From NCBI RefSeq assembly GCF_030142155.1, contig NZ_CP126247.1, forward strand, positions 992,001 to 1,056,000: 64,000 bases of DNA, written 5' to 3'. Made by a program: the position numbers and the translations under genes. This DNA comes from Arthrobacter sp. zg-Y820 (GTDB lineage Bacteria > Actinomycetota > Actinomycetes > Actinomycetales > Micrococcaceae). Shown one piece after another: positions 18,195 to 27,177 of this stretch (position 1 is the stretch's first letter; the number at the start of each line of letters is the position of its first letter). Below the pieces are notes generated by a model. It was not told the DNA's origin, ran no database searches, and was given only the letters and a program-made list of their open reading frames with translations.

Positions 18195-20891
18195 GTGATA
18201 GAGGGGGTTGCTGCGCGCCCGCTGGTGGGCAGGGAGGCCGTCCTGGAGGCCGTGCTGTCCAGCGTCCTTCGACCCGGCGGCCAAGGTGCCGTAGTGGTGG
18301 CCGACGCCGGATTGGGCAAGAGCGCGCTGGCCGGCGCGGTTGCGGCGGAAGCCGAAGGCCGGATCCGCGTCCACCGGATCCACACCAGCTCCTCGCTGTC
18401 CCGCGTCCCCTACGGTGCGCTGGCGCCGCTCCTCCCGGACCTGGACCCCCGGGACACCGATTCTCCGCTGGCCGTGATGCGGTCGCTGCTGCAGCGGCTG
18501 TTTCCGGGCGACGACGTCGATCCCGCAGCGGCGCCGCTGCTGATCATCGACGATGCCGACGCCCTTGACGAGGCAGGCGCCGACCTTCTCGCCCAGCTGG
18601 TGGCGTCGGCGCGGATCCGTGTTGTCCTCCTGGCGCGGCGGATCGCCGACATACCCGCCGGCCTCGCCGGCCTGGTGTGGGAGGGCGCGCTTTCCCGGCA
18701 TGAACTGCTGCCGCTGACCGAGGACCAGGTCAAGGACCTTTGCGTCCAGGTCCTGGGGGGCCCGGTGCTGACCAGCACCAGCACTGATCTGGCACGGGTC
18801 AGCGGCGGAAATCCGATGCTGGTCCTGGCGTTGCTGTCCGAAACCGTGCGGATGGGCAGCCTGGTGCTCCGCAACGAAGTGTGGCTTCTGCAAGACCAGA
18901 TGCTGCCGCCGGAGGGACGGTTGGGCGATCTGCTCAGGGCCCAGCTGGCGGGTCTGAGCAAGGAGGAACACGAGGCCCTTGAGATTATTGCCCTGGCGGA
19001 GCCGCTGCCTGCCGCAACAGCGTTTGAACTCGGGCTGCACCGGGCCGTGGATTCACTGACCGAAGCAAAGCTGGTGAAGATCTCCGCTGGCCGGGGCCGG
19101 CTCCTGCGGCCCATGCACCCGGTCTACGGCGAGGTGGTGCGCCGGTTGGTTCCGGCCGCCCGAAGTGCCCGCCTGCGCCAGCGGCTGCTCACCGTCACCG
19201 ATCCCTCCGAGCGCGAATCGGACAACCTGCTGCGTTGGGTGTGCTGGTCGTTGGACTGCGGGGCGGAAGTCAGCGACGCGGACCTGGTGGCGGCCGCGTA
19301 CCGGGCCAACAACGTCTTTGACAGCCCCGCGGCCCTTCGAACAGCCGGTGCCGTCAAGGGGCCGGACCACGCCTTGGCGGCGCGGGTGCAGGCGGCCCGG
19401 GCCTGTTTTCAGGACGGGCACCTGGACTCGGCACGGGAACTGGTCGACGGCGTGACGGCGGTTGCATCTGACCTGACCACGCTCAAGATGGCGGTGCTGA
19501 TCCGGGTCCAGGTGCATCTGTACAACCACGGGGATCCCTCAGGACTGGCCGCCATCGCCGCGGAGTGGCTGGCCGGCGTCGACCGCATTGAACGCAGCGC
19601 GGACAGCGAAACCGCGGACGCCGAGCTGATCGCGGACATCAGCTCTTCGCGCCGCGGCGGCCGGCTGCTCGCGCTGAAGGGCAGGGTTACCGCCGGCAGC
19701 TTCCACCCGGCGGAGGCAGAACTCGAGGAGATCCTCGCTGACGCGCGCAGGGCCGGCGACGACGAAGCCATCCTCGTCGCTGAGGCGCTTCTGGCCGAGA
19801 TTCTCATCGCCACCGGCCGCGCCCGGGCAGCCGGGATTCTCTCCCGCGATGCCATGGTTATCCTGGATCGCGGCGGGCACCGTTTCCTCTCCTACTCGCT
19901 GTTTGTGCTGCACCGGCACGTGGACGTGCTTCTGTGGCTGGGGGAGTGGGAGGAACTGCACGCGACCCTGCGCCAGGGCGTGAGCGGAATCTTCGGCGCA
20001 CTCGTCCATGTGGGCGGGACGGCTGACCTTGGGCTCGCGGTCCTGAACCTGCGGAACGACGACTCCGCTGCAGCTTTGACCCATCTGTCCGCGGCGATCG
20101 AGGGGCTTCGGACACATGATTCCGAGGGCATGCTCCCGATTGCCCTCGGCCTGGGAGCCTTGATTGCCGCGGGCGAGGGCCGCGCCGCCGCAGCGGAGGG
20201 ACTGCTGGCTGAGATCAAGGTCCTCAGCCGCCGGGGGGCCGCCGCGTCGTGGCTGCTGGCGCACGGTTACGCGGCTGCGGCCAGGGCCGTGATGTCCGGT
20301 GAACGGGAACCGCCGAAAGAGCTGGGGGAGCTGGCCGCTGAGGCCGAACACGCGGGGTTCGTGGCTGCTGAACTGGAGCTGCGGACCTTGGCCCTGTCGT
20401 TCGGTGACCTGGACGGGATGAGCCGGCTGAGAAAGATCTCGGAAGAGTTTGAAGGTCCGCAGGCGGAGGTGATCGGACGCTTCGCCCGGGCCGTCCTGGA
20501 CGAGGATGCCGAAGAGCTGCTGCGGCTGGGATCGGATCCGGTGGAGCCGGGCTGGGAGCGCCTGGCCAAACGGTGCACCGAGGAAGCCCTCCGCCTCGCC
20601 CGGGCCGGCGGCGACCGGGCACTGCTCAAACGGGTGCAGCGCGAACTCAACAAGAAAAACGGTCTCCCGGCGCGCCAGAAACAGAAGGCGGGGGTTCCCC
20701 TGCTGACCCGCCGGGAACACGACGTCGCCGCTTTGGTCATGCAGGGTTGCCGCAACGCTGAAATCGCCGAGCGGCTCTTCCTCTCGGTTCGCACGGTGGA
20801 GGGACACATCTACCGGACCTTCGAAAAACTTGGGATCAGCCGCAGAGAAGACCTGAAGCCGGAGCTCCTGGCCCGCAACAGCGAAGACTGA
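18195..20891 (+). CDS. LAL/MalT-like LuxR-family ATPase regulator 2, type B (898 aa)
   Basis: The layout is the same as its neighbours, but it is of type B: SRVPYGALAPLLPDL after the P-loop and a Walker B of LLIIDDADAL. The P-loop (residues 36-43) reads ADAGLGKS, with Ala in place of the first Gly, so ATP binding may be altered. The C-terminal HTH is canonical: LTRREHDVAALVMQGCRNAEI, then SVRTVEGHIYRTFEKLGI. GTG 18195 follows GGGGGGA. Confidence 0.9.
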   Translation: MIEGVAARPLVGREAVLEAVLSSVLRPGGQGAVVVADAGLGKSALAGAVAAEAEGRIRVHRIHTSSSLSRVPYGALAPLLPDLDPRDTDSPLAVMRSLLQRLFPGDDVDPAAAPLLIIDDADALDEAGADLLAQLVASARIRVVLLARRIADIPAGLAGLVWEGALSRHELLPLTEDQVKDLCVQVLGGPVLTSTSTDLARVSGGNPMLVLALLSETVRMGSLVLRNEVWLLQDQMLPPEGRLGDLLRAQLAGLSKEEHEALEIIALAEPLPAATAFELGLHRAVDSLTEAKLVKISAGRGRLLRPMHPVYGEVVRRLVPAARSARLRQRLLTVTDPSERESDNLLRWVCWSLDCGAEVSDADLVAAAYRANNVFDSPAALRTAGAVKGPDHALAARVQAARACFQDGHLDSARELVDGVTAVASDLTTLKMAVLIRVQVHLYNHGDPSGLAAIAAEWLAGVDRIERSADSETADAELIADISSSRRGGRLLALKGRVTAGSFHPAEAELEEILADARRAGDDEAILVAEALLAEILIATGRARAAGILSRDAMVILDRGGHRFLSYSLFVLHRHVDVLLWLGEWEELHATLRQGVSGIFGALVHVGGTADLGLAVLNLRNDDSAAALTHLSAAIEGLRTHDSEGMLPIALGLGALIAAGEGRAAAAEGLLAEIKVLSRRGAAASWLLAHGYAAAARAVMSGEREPPKELGELAAEAEHAGFVAAELELRTLALSFGDLDGMSRLRKISEEFEGPQAEVIGRFARAVLDEDAEELLRLGSDPVEPGWERLAKRCTEEALRLARAGGDRALLKRVQRELNKKNGLPARQKQKAGVPLLTRREHDVAALVMQGCRNAEIAERLFLSVRTVEGHIYRTFEKLGISRREDLKPELLARNSED

Positions 20892-21231
20892 CGGCGCCCG
20901 CACGACGACGGCGGCTTGCCTCGGCCCGGGAACGACGACGGCGCCCGCCTCGGCGCGTGAAAGACGACGACGGCTCGCCTCGGCGCAGGAACGACGACGG
21001 CGCCCGCCTCGGCGCGGGACCAGTACCGGCGGGGCCGGCTCAAGGTAAATCCACGCACCCGGGTGGCAGCGGATCGGGTATCCGGTACCCGTGCGGACTC
21101 CCGGCGGAAAACCTTAGGGTGAGGATGATCCTTGGCGGGCTGGTTCCTGCCGGGGGTAGCAAGGTCTCGGGAAGAAGCCGGCTGTGACCCGCCAGCCGCG
21201 CGACGCGCTCGGCTAATCATTAAGGTCCCCG
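20892..21231 (+). other. Gap between regulators 2 and 3: imperfect ~30-bp repeats and an operator-promoter
   Basis: From 20901 to 21020 the core GACGACGG recurs at 20904, 20934, 20966 and 20993 with intervening GCCTCGGC(G/C)C blocks, an imperfect tandem array. An operator-type promoter follows (listed separately). A 20-codon frame at 21125 starts at the predicted transcription start and is not called. Confidence 0.7.
21075..21120 (+). promoter_or_regulatory. Operator-promoter of LAL regulator 3 (best palindrome)
   Basis: A perfect palindrome, CGGGTA-TCCGG-TACCCG (21075-21091, centre 21083), lies 32 nt upstream of TAGGGT (21115-21120). The predicted leader is about 105 nt. Confidence 0.65.
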
Positions 21232-23952
21232 ATGAGTACGCTTCAACATCCCAGCCCGCCCACCGGGCCTGCAGACGCCCGCAGCAGCGCGGCGCCGGCT
21301 GTTTCTCCGAACCCGGAACGGGCAACCGCACCGGTGCAGCGGCAGCTCCTCAGTGATGCGCGCGATGCCGCGCGCGGCGTGGTCACGGCTTCGCTCGACG
21401 GCCGCGGGGCGGTCATCCTGGGCGCGCCGGGCATTGGCAAAACCACCCTCGCCCGGGAAGCCGCGGAACGCTACGGCGGATTCCAGGTACAACTGCGCGG
21501 CAGCAACCTCTCGGCCCAGACACCATACGGCGCGTTGGCCTGGCTGCTCAGTGATCTGCCCGCGGCGGAACTCGCCAACCCGGTCCAGGTGCTGCGTGCA
21601 CTGGAAGCCCTGCTGCTCCGGCAGGCGGCCGGACGGCGGATCATCATGGTGATCGACAACGCCGAGGAGATCGATGAACTGGCTGTGCTGGTGACCTCGG
21701 AGCTCTGCCGGCGGGGAACCGTGGCCCTCCTGCTGATCTGCGGTGACCTGATCCGGTGCCATCAGGAATATGTCCGGCTGTGGACGGACGGATCCTTGAA
21801 GCGGCTCGACCTGGCACCCCTTGACCCGGTGCGGACCGGGGAACTGCTGGCCAAGACCGCCGGCGGACCGCTGACCACCAGGGCGCGGCAGATGCTGTGG
21901 CAGCAGAGCAGGGGAAATCCCCTGCTGGCCTCGCTGCTCTGCCGGGACCACATCGCGGCCAAGTCCCTGGTGCACCGGCGCGGCTTTTGGACCTGGGTCG
22001 GCCCGCCCGTGCACACGGGTGAGCTGCTGGAACGCGTGGAAGCGGTGCTGCGCCGCTTCACCGGCGAGGAACGGCGCGCGGTGGAAATACTGGCCCTCTG
22101 CCGCGAACTGCCGCTGGCAACTGTCCTGCAGCTCGTCCCCGCCCACACCCTGGACTCCCTCGAAGAAGGATCGGTGGTCACCATCAATGGGGGACATGGC
22201 CAGCCCGTCCGGCTGGCCTGGCATCTCCAGCCGGCCACGATCGCGGCCAGGATTCCCTTCGGCCGCAGCCGGGACCTGTGGTCCGAGATGACGCGGGTTG
22301 TTGATTTGACCGCCCTCACGGCAGCCACCGCCGCCGGTTTGGCCGACTGGTCCCTCTCCGTGGGAATCGCACCGGAGGGGCCGAGCGCCCTCGCTGCCGC
22401 GCGCTGGGCCAACGAAACGGGTGACACCGACGCGGCACTGCGGTATGCGCGTGCCGTCGTCGCCCCGCGGCCCCTTGCCGTTCTGCTGGAGGAAGCGGAT
22501 GCGCTGAGGGCCGAGGGCAAGCACACGCAGGCGCATCGGGTTCTTGCCGCAGCGGAAACCGGGCGCGCCGGCAACCCGGACGATGCGCCGGCGGAACTGC
22601 GCCTGAGGCTCCTGATCGGCCGTGCCCTTGCGGCGGCCCGCACGCCGGGTTGCTGGGACAATCCGGAGCTGCTGCTGGAACGGGCCGAACGGCTGCTGCC
22701 CGAAGACACGGGGGCGCAGCCCGGTCCCACGCTGGAGGTCACGCTGGCGCGGGCCGAGCTCCTGTCCCTTGCCGGCCGGTTCAGCAAAATGCCGGCGTCC
22801 CTGGCCGACGACTTCGCCGATCCGGCCGTGCCGGCGGCCCGCCGGCTGTGGGCCGGAATCCGCTGCGCCCAGCAGAGTGCTGCCGCCGGCCGGTTTGCTG
22901 AAGCGGCATCGCTGGCGGGCCAGGTGCGAAACAGACTGGCGGCCGGCATCCAGGCCGACGTCCGCACCCGGGAGCAGCTGTTCCACCACCTCTTTTTCCT
23001 GCTGATTCAGTGCGGTGAGCTGGGGGCTGCGCAAGCCATGACCTCCGCAGCTGCGGATCCCGGAAACAGCTCCGGGCTGTGCACGCCCACCGGCACTGAA
23101 CTTCCCCTGGGGCTGGTGCACGCCTACGCCGGGCGCTGCGATGTGGCACTGGAGTTTCTCCAGCCGGCGCTGGCGCAGCTTGAATCCCATGATCCGGATG
23201 GCATGCTGCCCCTCGCCGCCGCAGCTGCAGCCTACTGCGGCCTGCTCAAGCGGGAGACAGGCAGTGCTGCGGACCTGCAATCGCCCCCGGAAGCTCACGA
23301 TCACACCGATCCCGGCACCGAATCAGCCCAGCGGTACTTCCGACTGCTGGCGTCGCGGGCTTACTCACCGCCAGCGGCAGCGGATGAGCTTTATCTCTTT
23401 GCCTCGGACGCGCTGAAGGCCGGGGACGTCCCGAGCGCACTCCTCGGGTTCTCGGCGGCGGCGGTCAGCGGGCACCGGGCGGCCGCGCAGGATCTTGCCG
23501 CGGCGGCCGACGCCGCGGACGGAGCGCCGGCCGACATGTACGCCCACCTTGCAGCCGGCCTGTTGAACGACGACGTTCCGGCCCTGATCATGGCCGCTGA
23601 AGCGGCGCTAAGGCAGCGGAACAGCCTCCTGGGCCACGCCGCTGCGCAGGCCGCCCGCGAGCTGGCCGACGGCGGCAGCAACCGGGCGCTGCTGCGGCGG
23701 GCGCGGCAGCTGGAGTATCGGTCCTTTCGGACACTGTCGCCGAGAAACAGTGTCGAGCACGGGCTGTCGCAGCTGGGAGACTTCGAGCGGGATCTGGCGC
23801 TGCGGGCCGCAGCAGGTGAAACCAGTGCCGATCTGGGTCGGCGGTTCCACCTGTCGGCGCGGACCGTGGACTGGCACCTGGGCCGCGTATTCGCCCGGCT
23901 GCACGTTGTGGGCAGGACCGATCTGCAGAACGTACTGACGAAGCGGGAATGA
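21232..23952 (+). CDS. LAL/MalT-like LuxR-family ATPase regulator 3, type A (906 aa)
   Basis: Type A: a disordered N-terminal extension of about 40 residues, then GAPGIGKT (64-71), QTPYGALAWLLSDL and Walker B IIMVIDNAEEI. The long helical middle ends in an atypical HTH close to that of regulator 1 (LGDFERDLALRAA, then SARTVDWHLGRVFARLHV). The ATG has AAGG upstream. It has its own operator-type promoter, which suggests control by itself or a neighbour. The next gene is 370 bp away. Confidence 0.9.
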   Translation: MSTLQHPSPPTGPADARSSAAPAVSPNPERATAPVQRQLLSDARDAARGVVTASLDGRGAVILGAPGIGKTTLAREAAERYGGFQVQLRGSNLSAQTPYGALAWLLSDLPAAELANPVQVLRALEALLLRQAAGRRIIMVIDNAEEIDELAVLVTSELCRRGTVALLLICGDLIRCHQEYVRLWTDGSLKRLDLAPLDPVRTGELLAKTAGGPLTTRARQMLWQQSRGNPLLASLLCRDHIAAKSLVHRRGFWTWVGPPVHTGELLERVEAVLRRFTGEERRAVEILALCRELPLATVLQLVPAHTLDSLEEGSVVTINGGHGQPVRLAWHLQPATIAARIPFGRSRDLWSEMTRVVDLTALTAATAAGLADWSLSVGIAPEGPSALAAARWANETGDTDAALRYARAVVAPRPLAVLLEEADALRAEGKHTQAHRVLAAAETGRAGNPDDAPAELRLRLLIGRALAAARTPGCWDNPELLLERAERLLPEDTGAQPGPTLEVTLARAELLSLAGRFSKMPASLADDFADPAVPAARRLWAGIRCAQQSAAAGRFAEAASLAGQVRNRLAAGIQADVRTREQLFHHLFFLLIQCGELGAAQAMTSAAADPGNSSGLCTPTGTELPLGLVHAYAGRCDVALEFLQPALAQLESHDPDGMLPLAAAAAAYCGLLKRETGSAADLQSPPEAHDHTDPGTESAQRYFRLLASRAYSPPAAADELYLFASDALKAGDVPSALLGFSAAAVSGHRAAAQDLAAAADAADGAPADMYAHLAAGLLNDDVPALIMAAEAALRQRNSLLGHAAAQAARELADGGSNRALLRRARQLEYRSFRTLSPRNSVEHGLSQLGDFERDLALRAAAGETSADLGRRFHLSARTVDWHLGRVFARLHVVGRTDLQNVLTKRE

Positions 23953-24321
23953 TCAGCTCCGCTGGCCGCCTGCACGCGCAAAGCCGCTCCGGCACCTAGG
24001 ACCGGGTAATCCGATACGTCCTAACCGAGTAATTTCCGCACGGAAACGGAACGAAACCTGAGTAGTGCGTCCGTGCCGCTGGTGAGTGCTACTCGTGTTC
24101 CTACTCTGAGGGGCTCCTACTCTTGCGGCAGACATTGAACACGAGCCTTGCCCTGCGGGAACTCCGCGAGGTCAGGGCCGCCGGCAGAATTGGGTCTCAC
24201 CGTGCACAACAGCATTCACCAGTCCTATGTTCGTCATTCCTCCGGTCCGGCACCAGACACAGCCGGACCGGCTTCCTTTGCGCAGCTTCCCCGGCCCGAC
24301 GGTGCGCCCCGGGAAGACACC
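23953..24321 (+). other. Gap before regulator 4, rich in GAGTA/TACTC half-sites
   Basis: Besides the promoter at 24079-24123, half-sites occur at 24026-24031 (CGAGTA), 24059-24064 (TGAGTA) and 24101-24106 (CTACTC). An imperfect palindrome CGGGTAATCCGATACG starts at 24003. The regulator frame is open from TTG 24148, so part of this gap may be coding. Confidence 0.55.
24079..24123 (+). promoter_or_regulatory. Operator-promoter of LAL regulators 4-5
   Basis: CTGGTG-AGTGC-TACTCG (24079-24095, centre 24087) has one strong half-site. A -10 hexamer TACTCT (24118-24123) starts 31 nt downstream of the centre. Confidence 0.5.
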
Positions 24322-27177
24322 ATGCGGGAAGACCAGGCAGCTCCGCCGCGCTTTGTCGGCCGGGCCGCGGTGACCGCGACCATCCTTGATCGGCTGGCCG
24401 CCGGCGGGGGAGCCGGCTGCATCCTCGTGGGTGAGCCGGGCAGCGGCAAGACCGCCCTGATCCACCACGTGCTGCGGCACTGCAGCTCGGACACCTACGT
24501 GGTCCATGTGCGCGGATCAGCCTTCTCCGGGCGCACCCCCTTTGGCGCCCTGACCTTTCTCCTGTCGGAACTGGAACCGGACGTCTCCTCGCACCCGGTG
24601 CTGATCCTGCGCGGACTGACCCGCCTGATCCAGGAGCGTGCCCAGGGCCGCGCCGTCCTGCTGGCCGTGGACAACGGAGAAGACCTGGACGAGTTCTCCG
24701 CCATGGCCCTCAGCCAGATGGTCCTGAGCCGGACGGCGGGGCTGCTGGCCTGCTTCCGTGACTTCAGCAAGGCGCCGGCGGAGTTCACCGGCCTGTGGCG
24801 CGAAGGCATCCTTTCCCGGGTGGACCTGGAGCCCCTGGACCTGGCGGAAACCGCCGAGCTGTTGGCGGCCGAACTTGATGCTCCCGTCTCCGGTGCCGCC
24901 GTTGCGGATCTGCAGCGGTTTACCGGCGGCAACCCGCACCTGCTGACCCTGGCCTGCCAGGACTACCGCGATTCCGGCCGGTTGCGCCGCTCCGGAGCGG
25001 TCTGGGTGTTGGAACTGAACCAACCCGCACCGGCGGGGCGCGTGGCCGAGGTCGTCCTGGGACGGCTGGCGTCGCTGACCGAGCGGCAGACGGCGCTGGT
25101 GCGCACCGTGGCGCTGGCGGACTCAATGCCGCTGGCCGCGGCCCTGCACGACGTGGAACCCGGAGAAGTGGACACGCTCCAGGAACAGGGGATCCTCGCC
25201 GTCGACCGGCAGAGTGTTCCGCGTGTGCGGATCCGGGATGCGGTGCTGGCGGGCGCCGTCCGCCTCTCCCTTGATGCCACCGAGCGCAGGCGGCTCCTGC
25301 ACCGGCTGCGGTCCGCCGTTGCGGTGTCACCGCAGGAGAACGGTGCGGCAGGTGCCAAGGGGACACCGGAGAGCGACGACGTCGATCCGGCGGCGGGCGT
25401 GCTGGATCCGGCGAGCCTGGCGCTGTGGCGCCTGGACGGCGGCGAGTCGTTGACTCCCGGCGCGGCAGTGGCGGCCGCCCGCGCTGCCAACGAGGCGGGC
25501 GATCCGGCGGGCGCCATCCGCTTCCTTTCCGCCCGGGTGGATTTTGGGCGGAGCGCTGAAGCCGTGTTGGAGCTGGTGGCCGCCCGGATGACACTGGGCG
25601 AATACGGCGCGGCCATGGCAGCGCTCAGCGGCTACCGAAACCGCGGGCAGGAGGCCACGCCGCTGGAGGAGGTGCGGCTGCTGCTCGCGGAAAACCGGGT
25701 GCTGTGCATGGCCGCCACAGGGGCCCTGTCCGGTGGACTTCCGGCCGGAGCCCTGCCTGCCGGCGCCGCGAAAAAGCATGACGAGCTGCTGCGGCAGGCC
25801 GAACAACGGGTGGCGGAACTCGCTGCGGCGGGGACGATCAGCAGGGCGGACACCGCCGTGCTGGACCGCGGCATGATCCTGGCCAGGGCGGAGTGCAACT
25901 CGACCCACGGGCGGTTCCTGGAGAATGCCGCCTATCTGGCTCCGGTGCACGCCGGTGCGTCGGGGCGGGACAAGGGATTCCGGGTGCTGATCGGTTCCTG
26001 GCTGTGTGAGGCGCTGGGGATGACGGACCGGCAGGATGACGCCGTCGAGCTGGCCCAGGAGGTTGAGCGGCTCCTGGCGGAGCCGGACGTCAGCCCCGGC
26101 GACAGGAGCTCGTCGTTTGCGCGGATCATCCACGTCTACCTGGCTATCGGCGCCCTGCAGGACGCCACCCGGCTCCTGGCCCAGCAGCAGGCGCACGGGC
26201 AGCCCACCCTGTTCCCCGGGATGTTCGGCGAACTGGGCGAGGGGCTGCTGCACGCCTTTGCCGGGGATCCGGAGCAGGCGTTGCGCTGCCTGGTTCCCGC
26301 CGTCGCGCAGCTTCGGCTCGGAGGCCCGGAATCGATGATCCCGCTCGCCGCGGCGGCCGCGGCCTACTGCCATGCGCTGCAGACGGACCGCTTGGGAGCG
26401 GAGATGTACCTGAAGCTGGGCGCCAAGGCAGCCGACGGCGGCCCCTGGTCGGTGCGCCGCGGCGCCCGGCACTTTGCCGCCCTCGCCGACGCAGCCCTGG
26501 CCGGTTCCGTCCCGTATGCCGCCGGCACAGGTTCCGGGGGTGGCGGTTCCGCCGGCGCCCGCACCACGAGGTCTCCGCAAACGGCGGCCCGGCGCTTCAT
26601 CGATCTGGCTGCCCATGACCACCGGCGCGGTGCGTACTCCTACGAACTGCTCTCCCTGCTCAGCGCCGTCCGGCTGGGAGACCTGGAGAACTTGGACCGG
26701 GTCCTCTCGGTGGCAGCCCATCAGCAGGGACCGTTTGCCAGGATTTGTGAGACCTATGCCAAGGGGGCCGGCAGCTTTGATGCCCAGCTGTTGATCCAGG
26801 CGGCGGAAATGGCGGAGGCCAACGGCCAGGTGCTGTTCGCCCGGGAAGCGTCCGAACGCGCGTTGGCGGTGGCATCGGGTGCGGGGGACCGGGCCACGGT
26901 GCGGTTCATCCACCGCAGCCGGCGCGGCACTGCAACCCCGGGAGCCGTCGAGGGAACGGACTCCGCAGGTGATTACCTCAGCGCGCTGACGTCGCGGGAA
27001 CGGTCGATCGCCCGGATGGCTGCCGCCGGGACAAGTAACAAGGCCATCGCCGCTGAGCTGAACATCTCGGTGCGGACCGTGGAAGGACACCTGTACCAGG
27101 TGTATTCCAAGCTCCATGTGGGGAGCCGGCGGGAGCTGGCCAAGATCATCGCCGACAAGTCAGGGGAACGAAAATGA
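24322..27177 (+). CDS. LAL/MalT-like LuxR-family ATPase regulator 4, type A ATPase with canonical HTH (951 aa)
   Basis: The ATPase resembles regulators 1 and 3 (GEPGSGKT, residues 37-44; GRTPFGALTFLLSEL; VLLAVDNGEDL). The HTH is canonical (LTSRERSIARMAAAGTSNKAIAAEL, then SVRTVEGHLYQVYSKLHV). ATG 24322 is chosen for its GGGAAG and because it places the P-loop as in the paralogues. TTG 24148 would add 58 low-complexity residues and sits close behind the predicted transcription start, so it is not excluded. The stop overlaps the start of regulator 5 by 4 nt (ATGA). Confidence 0.9.
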   Translation: MREDQAAPPRFVGRAAVTATILDRLAAGGGAGCILVGEPGSGKTALIHHVLRHCSSDTYVVHVRGSAFSGRTPFGALTFLLSELEPDVSSHPVLILRGLTRLIQERAQGRAVLLAVDNGEDLDEFSAMALSQMVLSRTAGLLACFRDFSKAPAEFTGLWREGILSRVDLEPLDLAETAELLAAELDAPVSGAAVADLQRFTGGNPHLLTLACQDYRDSGRLRRSGAVWVLELNQPAPAGRVAEVVLGRLASLTERQTALVRTVALADSMPLAAALHDVEPGEVDTLQEQGILAVDRQSVPRVRIRDAVLAGAVRLSLDATERRRLLHRLRSAVAVSPQENGAAGAKGTPESDDVDPAAGVLDPASLALWRLDGGESLTPGAAVAAARAANEAGDPAGAIRFLSARVDFGRSAEAVLELVAARMTLGEYGAAMAALSGYRNRGQEATPLEEVRLLLAENRVLCMAATGALSGGLPAGALPAGAAKKHDELLRQAEQRVAELAAAGTISRADTAVLDRGMILARAECNSTHGRFLENAAYLAPVHAGASGRDKGFRVLIGSWLCEALGMTDRQDDAVELAQEVERLLAEPDVSPGDRSSSFARIIHVYLAIGALQDATRLLAQQQAHGQPTLFPGMFGELGEGLLHAFAGDPEQALRCLVPAVAQLRLGGPESMIPLAAAAAAYCHALQTDRLGAEMYLKLGAKAADGGPWSVRRGARHFAALADAALAGSVPYAAGTGSGGGGSAGARTTRSPQTAARRFIDLAAHDHRRGAYSYELLSLLSAVRLGDLENLDRVLSVAAHQQGPFARICETYAKGAGSFDAQLLIQAAEMAEANGQVLFAREASERALAVASGAGDRATVRFIHRSRRGTATPGAVEGTDSAGDYLSALTSRERSIARMAAAGTSNKAIAAELNISVRTVEGHLYQVYSKLHVGSRRELAKIIADKSGERK

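Noticed and set aside
21125..21187. 20-codon frame upstream of LAL regulator 3
   Set aside because: Its start codon lies at or before the predicted transcription start and the peptide has no features of the small membrane proteins.
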